DNA of 64,000 bases, taken from positions 727,326-791,325 of the forward strand of contig NC_086033.1 of the NCBI RefSeq assembly GCF_036323735.1. Reading direction: 5' to 3'. This document shows, piece after piece, positions 58,017 to 64,000 of the stretch. The first letter of the stretch is position 1, and each line of letters starts with the position of its first letter. The notes under the pieces are model-generated. The model searched no databases and was not told where the DNA came from. It saw only the letters and a list, made by a program, of their open reading frames with translations. Origin of the DNA: Rattus norvegicus (Eukaryota; Chordata; Mammalia; Rodentia; Muridae). The position numbers and the translations under genes are program-made.

Positions 58017-58070
58017 CCGCCACAAGCACTTTTAAGCTATGTTCCAGATCCAAACTACGACAGATTTAGA
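58017..58070 (-). mobile_element. LTR-like rodent repeat, antisense, right part
   Basis: gcacttttaagctatgttcc, agatccaaactacgacag resembles the continuation (gggacatttaagatccaaactatgacag) of the element to the left, as seen uninterrupted near 62915-62950. Confidence 0.5.
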
Positions 58071-58074
58071 AGGG

Positions 58075-59425
58075 ACATTTTTAGGACATCTATTCCCCAA
58101 ACTCTCAGGTCCTTCCTGCCTCTGAAACCTAATCATAAAGGGTGAGCATGGCTTGGTGAAGGCAGCACCCTGTGCTGAAGCACCCCTGAGCGTAGAGGCC
58201 ACTGATTTCTTCCAGTTGCCATAGTCACCAGAGACCTCAAGTTTACTTTTGATTGTCTTTTTATTTCCTTCGGCAATGCTGATCAAAGAATTTCATGCAA
58301 AGAAATTTGAATTGCCAATTGCCCTATGGTTTTGCAATATCTGCAGGTTTTTTTGAGAGCTCTTAAAACACAAGAATGTGTTCCAGTGAGTGACTGATTA
58401 TTGTTATTTGCTTGGGGGCGGGGATTACGATGTATGCTTCTTAAGAGACACCACCATGCCTTACAGTATTTCTCACTGAGCAGATCTCAGGAAAGAATGT
58501 GTAATATGAACGCTACAGCTTAGCGCTGATCAATTCATTTCTTCCAGCTCCACATGTTCTCCTATTTTGGTCACCGTTTGACATGCACACGTGTGTTTAT
58601 TTCCTCCTCAGTTCTTCTTGCAGTCAGCACAATGAGTCCCATGCAGGCATGTGATGGAAGAAAAAGAAAAGGATGGCCTATTTCATCCTTTAATTGGATA
58701 ATCAGTCCAGAATAATGGTGGTTTGATTTGATTTGCAAGCCTACACCGCAGGCTGTTGGTAACACAAACAGTATAAACCACAACAGGAGTGCAATATACA
58801 TTTACACTCACAGTTCCACTGTGGCGGGAGGGGCGGCTCCACTTACCTAGACTGATAGAGCAGTAAATGTACCTTATTCATCCCCACATAAATCATGACT
58901 CGGCAGGCATTTTCATTGTCTGAGCCAAGTTTCTGGAGTTTTTTTCCTTATCTGTGAGATTCTTCCTGACCTGTGTAGGTTGTACACAAAGCCCAATAGT
59001 CTGTGCTGAAGACTGATCCATCTTCATCAGTGGGGTAATAAGACATGAGGACATCTGAGATGTCACCTGTTGCCACATGACCTTAAGGTCGATACTCTTG
59101 GGCCTCTCCTACTGGTTCCGTGAAAGGATAGAAATGCCAGGCCCCATCATCACTGAATGGGTGAGGCAGACAGATTTGTTGGTTAATGGAACCTGTCATT
59201 CAAATCAAGACTCCTGACCTCCTTGTACCCAGAGGCTAGCTAGGATACAGGATGCAGGTTGTGATTGGACGTGCATATTTTCTGAGGTAGTGCTTAGTGG
59301 GTTTGAACACAGCACCCCAACAGTGAAAGAAGCTGTCTAGCAGAATATTTTAATTGCTTAAACAAGTATAGAGAACATTTAATAACAAAGGTGAGCCCAT
59401 TGCATGTTTATTTCATTGTTCCTAA
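58075..59425. other. Intronic stretch, nothing recognised
   Basis: Unique-looking. Short minus frames at 58032-59078 have no known similarity. Confidence 0.4.
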
Positions 59426-59429
59426 AAAC

Positions 59430-59525
59430 ACTTCATGCATTTATTTAGAGATCCGTGTATCTATGTCTCTGGGTCCTGCTGCCCCAGTCTCCCTAGTGCT
59501 GAGATTACAGGTGTGCACCAGTAAG
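59430..59525 (-). mobile_element. B1-like SINE fragment, antisense
   Basis: ctgctgccccagtctcccta, gtgctgagattacaggtgtg and cacc are the right end of B1/B4 in reverse. Confidence 0.6.
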
Positions 59526-59689
59526 CAGAACTTTAATATTCAGTTAGTGAATGTCACCAAAAAGTGGATTTTAGTGATATGAGTACAAATAAAAGTTGTA
59601 CACTTATATGGAAAAACAATTACTTAAATAAATACATGATATAAAGACTTTAGAATTAAGAAAATGAGCTTCTAGCTTGTTTTGTTTTT

Positions 59690-59900
59690 TTTTTTTGAAA
59701 ATTTTATGCTTATGTTTTGCCTGCGTATGCATATGTATACTCCATGTTTACCTGGTTCCACCTGGGCGGGCAGGAGAACTTATTAGAGTCTTTAAAGCTG
59801 GAGTTGTGGATAGTCGTGAGACACCATGTGGGTGCTTGAAACCTAGCTTAATCTTGGTTAGAACCAAGTGGAGTATGCTTTTAACATATTCACGACCAAC
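59690..59900 (-). mobile_element. B2/B3 SINE, antisense
   Basis: gttttgcctgcgtatgcata, tttaaagctggagttgtgga and agacaccatgtgggtgcttg match B3 reverse complement. Confidence 0.8.
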
Positions 59901-60239
59901 TAGCAGCCTTGACCCCAGCAAGAGGTTTTGAGAGGGAGCTACCCATCCTTTGCAAGAAACCAATTTTCCTTTTACATTTTATATTACAAAGATAGTACAA
60001 AAGTTCTTGTGTGCAGAAATCAGAGGTGAATCACCCCAGTTCAGCAAGCTGACTTACTATAAGTAAATGCAAAGTTCCTGACTGCTGCTGACCTCAAAGT
60101 AGTATTGAAATAAATATGTTATAGGCAAAAGAAGGAGTTACCAAGAGGTAGTCATTCCCAAAACCTTTTTAGGGAAGTCGGAAGCACCTGTTGATTCTTA
60201 GTCACTCCTTTCTCTCTTCTAAGCATCACCTTCATCAAA

Positions 60240-60400
60240 AGTTCACAAACTATGGCCTGTTGGCTGACTTGGAACCACCAACCTATGTGAGGTAATACAT
60301 TTTATGGGCCTATATTGTTTGTGGTCAGTTTTTGCATTCCTAAGGCAAGGCTAAGTAGCTGTGGTCAATGACATATGATGTGTAAAGTTAGGGTTACTCA
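60240..60400. mobile_element. hAT-type DNA transposon fragment
   Basis: agttcacaaactatggcctg, ttggctgacttggaaccacc and gtcagtttttgcattcctaa, ggcaaggctaagtagctg follow a mammal-wide element (..caaactatggccagcaggcc..agttgagtagttg..), likely the family at 45415. Confidence 0.55.
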
Positions 60401-60410
60401 CTATCTGCTC

Positions 60411-60515
<105 letters not shown>

Positions 60516-60756
60516 GCATCTAGTTTGGATTTTCTGGGTTGATGGTGTTAATACAGAACTCTAGCAGAGTCAACCATGACAACACCTGTCAAATCGGTCT
60601 CCTCCCCCCAACAGAGGTCATGCCATGTCCATTTCCCAGGTTTACCCAAAGTTAATTTTGAGCATCAGAATTAAACTGAGCTGAATCCTATAACCTGAGG
60701 CTCTTGCGAAATGTTTCTTCTGGCCCAAGTTTCAGTGTTCTGCTTTCTGCCATCTT

Positions 60757-60778
60757 TTTTTTTTTTTTTTTTTTTTTT
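60757..60778. repeat. (T)n homopolymer
   Basis: 22 T in a row. No SINE core adjoins it. Confidence 0.97.
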
Positions 60779-60784
60779 AACAGA

Positions 60785-62635
60785 GAAAGCTAAATCAAGA
60801 GTTCCCACTTGGATCACCTCTGCTCTTTGTAAACTGTAATTGAAGCCATAATTCACCCAGGTCCTCAGTTTTTATTCAAAGCCTCTGGCACAGCCATTCT
60901 GCTTGAATTTAATTTTAGGATAAGGTTGATTGTCCGATTGGTGTTATAGGCTTTTCCTGTTCATTATTATTTTCACCCAATATTCTTCTTCCTTGTCATC
61001 GGTGACAGGAGGAGAGAGACCATTTTAGACACAAACTTCCACTCTAGACTCATTGTCCAGGCAAGGTGAGACCAGGGTAGTGCAATGGAAAGGCCTGTAT
61101 GGAGGCTTTAAGGAGGCTCCCACTCTCAGGACTATTCAAGTGCAGAGTCACCCTGAAAGACAGAATGCCTCCTTAAATTTTGTTCTTGAAGTGCTTTCTT
61201 CTCACTCCCCTCCGTGTTTTGAGACATCTAGTAACATCCAGCCCTCCTGCATTTAGAAAGTTTGGGGTTTGTCTTTATAATACAAATATGTTTGTCATTG
61301 TTCTTGCTAGTTTTTAACCATGTAGATATATTTGGGTCCTGCAGTATGCTGAAGTACGGATCTCAAAAATCCAATCTATGGGTACTTCACTGGTCTCAGA
61401 TGGCCATCTGTCACTTATAGGTCCAAATGTTAGTCCGGAGGGAAGCCTGGGGCCATGTGTCAGCTTCCCAGTTGGGGCTCCCTACAGGAATCAGATTAGA
61501 GGGGATTATTCCACTTCTTGTCTTGATTTCTCAGGGAAGAGGAGAAGAGATTGGATGAGTCCAGGTTCTTTTATCCCCAATATCACACATATTGTGCCAG
61601 TCCACACAGTGCCTCTCAGGCCATTTCCTTGGAAACAGTAGAAACAGCCAGGCCCAGCAAGTTGGTGATGTGCATTGTCACCTGATGAAGAAGGGGGTGG
61701 GGGGAAGAATGTACTGAATATGATTTCCTCACCCCTAACCAGGTACTCAGTTAATCAGGGGGGTTATTGTTTAGGAGGGAGAAAGGATAGAGCAAAGGGG
61801 AAGGGGAGGAGGACTGGAGGGATGGGTAAACCATGCCACTGGAGATGGGGCAAGAGGCTCCTGAATAGTTCAATCAAGGATTGAAGAGAAGCTTATTCTT
61901 CCTCGTATCCCTGTATCCTGAGGGCTGAGCAAACAACACAGGCTCTTGGTCTCTGGTTTTAGTGAGAGAGAAAAGAGATTGACCCAAAGGCATTGGATTT
62001 GACTGAACTGGAACTCTAATAAATAAATCACAGCACAAGGAATACATGTTTGACTATAATAGATTTGGCTTTAACACTTGTGTTCTCTCCTTCAAACCAC
62101 AGATATTGGGTTCCTTTTTTTGTTAGCTAAGCATAAAACTCACTTGCCAACAGTGGATATAGGTTATCAGTTCACTCCTAGCTTCAGAATTGGCCTCCCA
62201 CCTCCCCTTATGCTTTCTTCCTTTATCCACATTCCTTTCCCACCATGATCAACAGCTCTCAGAAAGATGTTTGTTTTAGTAGGGACCAAATCCATCAGAC
62301 CCAAGGAAAGTGGACCACCTGCAAGGGATCCTGGAGAACAGGAGTGACCATGTAACATGTTCTACATAGCGAGACATTTGAAAACACACATGAGATCCAC
62401 TAGTCCTCACAGCCTTATCCTTAGAAAATAATGCTGTCTTTATCAGTTGAAGGCTTGCAAATGTCATAGAACCAGCCTTCATTCTCACAGAGGATCAGAG
62501 CTAGAATTCAGTATAATTGTCTAACCCTAGACTTTACCTCTTGCATAATTCCATCTCTTTAAAAGAGTATCAGTGAATATTCAAGGAAAGAGAGCTAAGG
62601 TGGATATTGCCTTAAAATAAAACTTGAGGCGATCA
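60785..62635. other. Intronic stretch, nothing recognised
   Basis: 1.8 kb of unique-looking sequence, G/A-rich at 61685-61830. Frames are under 90 codons. Confidence 0.4.
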
Positions 62636-62639
62636 TCTT

Positions 62640-62955
62640 CGTAACAAGATACCTGATATTTCTAGTTCATGGTTCAGGAACTCAGTCCATGACTCATTGC
62701 TTTTAGGTCTATGACGAGGCAGCACACTGTGACAGAGCATGTACCAAAACCATTCACTCCATGGCTTGGAACTATTAGGAAGAAGAACCCAGATAGTGTC
62801 CCATGATTCCCATTTGTTCCCAGTGACCTAAAGTCCCTTCACCAGGTTTCTGCCTCTTAAAGGTTCCACTGCCTATAGTAATGCCATCCTGAGGACCAAA
62901 GCTTTTAATACATGGATCTTTGAGGGACTTCTCACATCTAAACTACAGCACTAGC
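62640..62955 (-). mobile_element. LTR-like rodent repeat, antisense
   Basis: gttcatggttcaggaactca, cttaaaggttccactgccta, tagtaatgccatcctgagga, ccaaagcttttaatacatgg and ctaaactacagcac are the same family as 57508-58070, here without the SINE. Confidence 0.55.
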
Positions 62956-63069
62956 CTAGCTAAATACAGTTCTCTACAAGGCGAGAAGTTGCTTGAGAAC
63001 TACTTAATAGTAATTCATATTTGTATCGCCAGCTTGCCCAGACACATATCTACTTCATATTAATAACAG

Positions 63070-63230
63070 CAGCAAGTGTATCTGGACCACTTGTGTTATG
63101 TACCAAGGACAACTGTGATGGAGAGAGATGTGTTGGTTTGTCTCTTACAATAGCTCTATGCATCAGGTTACTATTTCTATTTTTATTTCATAGTCAGGGA
63201 AACTGGGTTACTTTGAGTTGAAGGAACATA
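63070..63230 (+). mobile_element. MIR-type SINE
   Basis: acttgtgttatgtaccaagg, cttacaatagctctatgcat, caggttactatttctatttt and tcagggaaactggg follow MIR. Confidence 0.65.
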
Positions 63231-63289
63231 CCATAGTTTATTCCCACATATTGGCTGAGATGGAGTTTTTTATTTTTTAATCAATGTTG

Positions 63290-63540
63290 TTGTTTGTTCT
63301 CAGTATAAGGTATTGACAGATACTGTCCCTAGGGCTTTGCATGTAAAAGGCAAGCACCCTACTGCTTGGTTACATTCCTAGCTCTGTTAAATTTTTCTTT
63401 TATTTTGACATAGGGTTTCACTAAGTTTCCAAGGTTAACCTCTAAAATTTACTATGTATGCACGGCAAACCTTGAACTTGTAATCTTCCTGCCTCAGACT
63501 TTTAAGTAGCTATGAATACAGACCTATAATACCAGGGTCA
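63290..63540 (-). mobile_element. B4 SINE, antisense
   Basis: An ID-like half (ccctagggctttgcatgtaa, aaggcaagcaccctactgct) is followed by a B1-like half (ttttgacatagggtttcact, cttgaacttgtaatcttcct, gcctcagacttttaagtagc). This is the ID-B1 fusion on the minus strand. Confidence 0.82.
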
Positions 63541-63544
63541 AACC

Positions 63545-64000
63545 AAAGCTGGAATTTAAATCTCTAAACCCAGATTTTAAGCCTTTCCTCTTTTTTAGTT
63601 TGAATAACTTTGTAATAATAATCTACAGTCAATGTACTATCACTTTTACACGGTCTGGGGAGATAGTATGACTTCACTGAAGCGGCCAACCATATCGGAA
63701 TACATTTCTTCATTAATATTTTTTCAATGGATGAATGAATATTCTCCTGTACTTTTGTCATGACCACCCTTCTCTTAAAGAAACAAATCTGGTACAAAAG
63801 GAAAAGACCAGGGGTTTCAACACAAGGTCTATGGGTGAAGGTCACCAGTGCATGTTGTTAACCAAATGTTTTCAGAAACAAAGCCTCTTGGGGCTCCCTG
63901 GGACAGAGGCTATAGGGAAGTACTTTGTGCTGGGAGGAAGAGTGTAAAGTCTGTGTATAGGTCAGGGTTTGGGTTTTGGTTCTTTTGCTATTATTGTTAT
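63545..64000. other. Intronic stretch to the window edge
   Basis: Nothing recognised. Confidence 0.4.

Overview
This is a 64 kb piece of a rodent nuclear genome, almost certainly rat (Rattus norvegicus). It carries many rodent SINEs (B1, B2/B3, B4), old shared mammalian repeats (MIR, L1M, MLT1, MER5-like, hAT) and dense long microsatellites. The species clue is a near-consensus ID element at 42929-43034: the BC1-related core has the variant bases common in rat ID copies and sits between perfect 16-bp target duplications. Young ID copies are abundant in rat and scarce in mouse.

The only gene I can support is Kcnma1 (Slo1, the BK large-conductance Ca2+- and voltage-activated K+ channel), on the + strand. 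Two adjacent coding exons are present. Exon A (31920-32013, 94 bp) encodes the S1-S2 linker and S2; exon B (32901-33012, 112 bp) encodes the S2-S3 linker, S3 and the start of S4. They are joined by an 887-bp intron with GT..AG ends. Positions 1-31919 are the 3' part of the preceding intron and 33013-64000 are the 5' part of the following one; the exon that completes S4 lies beyond the window. By position these look like exons 3 and 4, but exon numbering is inferred. The two exons supply part of the voltage-sensor domain, including charged residues known to affect gating (D153, R167, D186) and N172 of the low-affinity Mg2+ site.

The rest is intron. Upstream (1-31.9 kb) it holds MIRs, B1/B2/B4 SINEs, a perfect 27-copy 8-bp satellite (3616-3831), a sense-oriented retroviral-type LTR with a TATA box (about 5655-6100), an L1M 3' end, a hAT element with recognisable ends and target duplication (15720-15937), and repeat-poor AT-rich blocks. 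Downstream (33-64 kb) it holds more SINEs, MaLR-type LTRs, MER5/hAT fragments, the young ID element, a B4-like SINE nested in an LTR-like element, and many CA, GA and AAAC microsatellites. I see no second protein gene, tRNA, rRNA, CRISPR array or prokaryotic feature. All other open frames are short and behave like chance or repeat-derived frames.

The most interesting non-repeat signals are a 54-bp direct repeat 1.2 kb apart (34924-34977 and 36141-36194), a cluster of six sense TGCATG hexamers (37235-37530), paired inverted AP-1-type sites (50061-50080), a perfect 10-bp-arm hairpin (29896-29919), and the frame-breaking phase of both exons. I see nothing that qualifies as a new biological system. 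Repeat family names come from remembered consensus features, not a database search.
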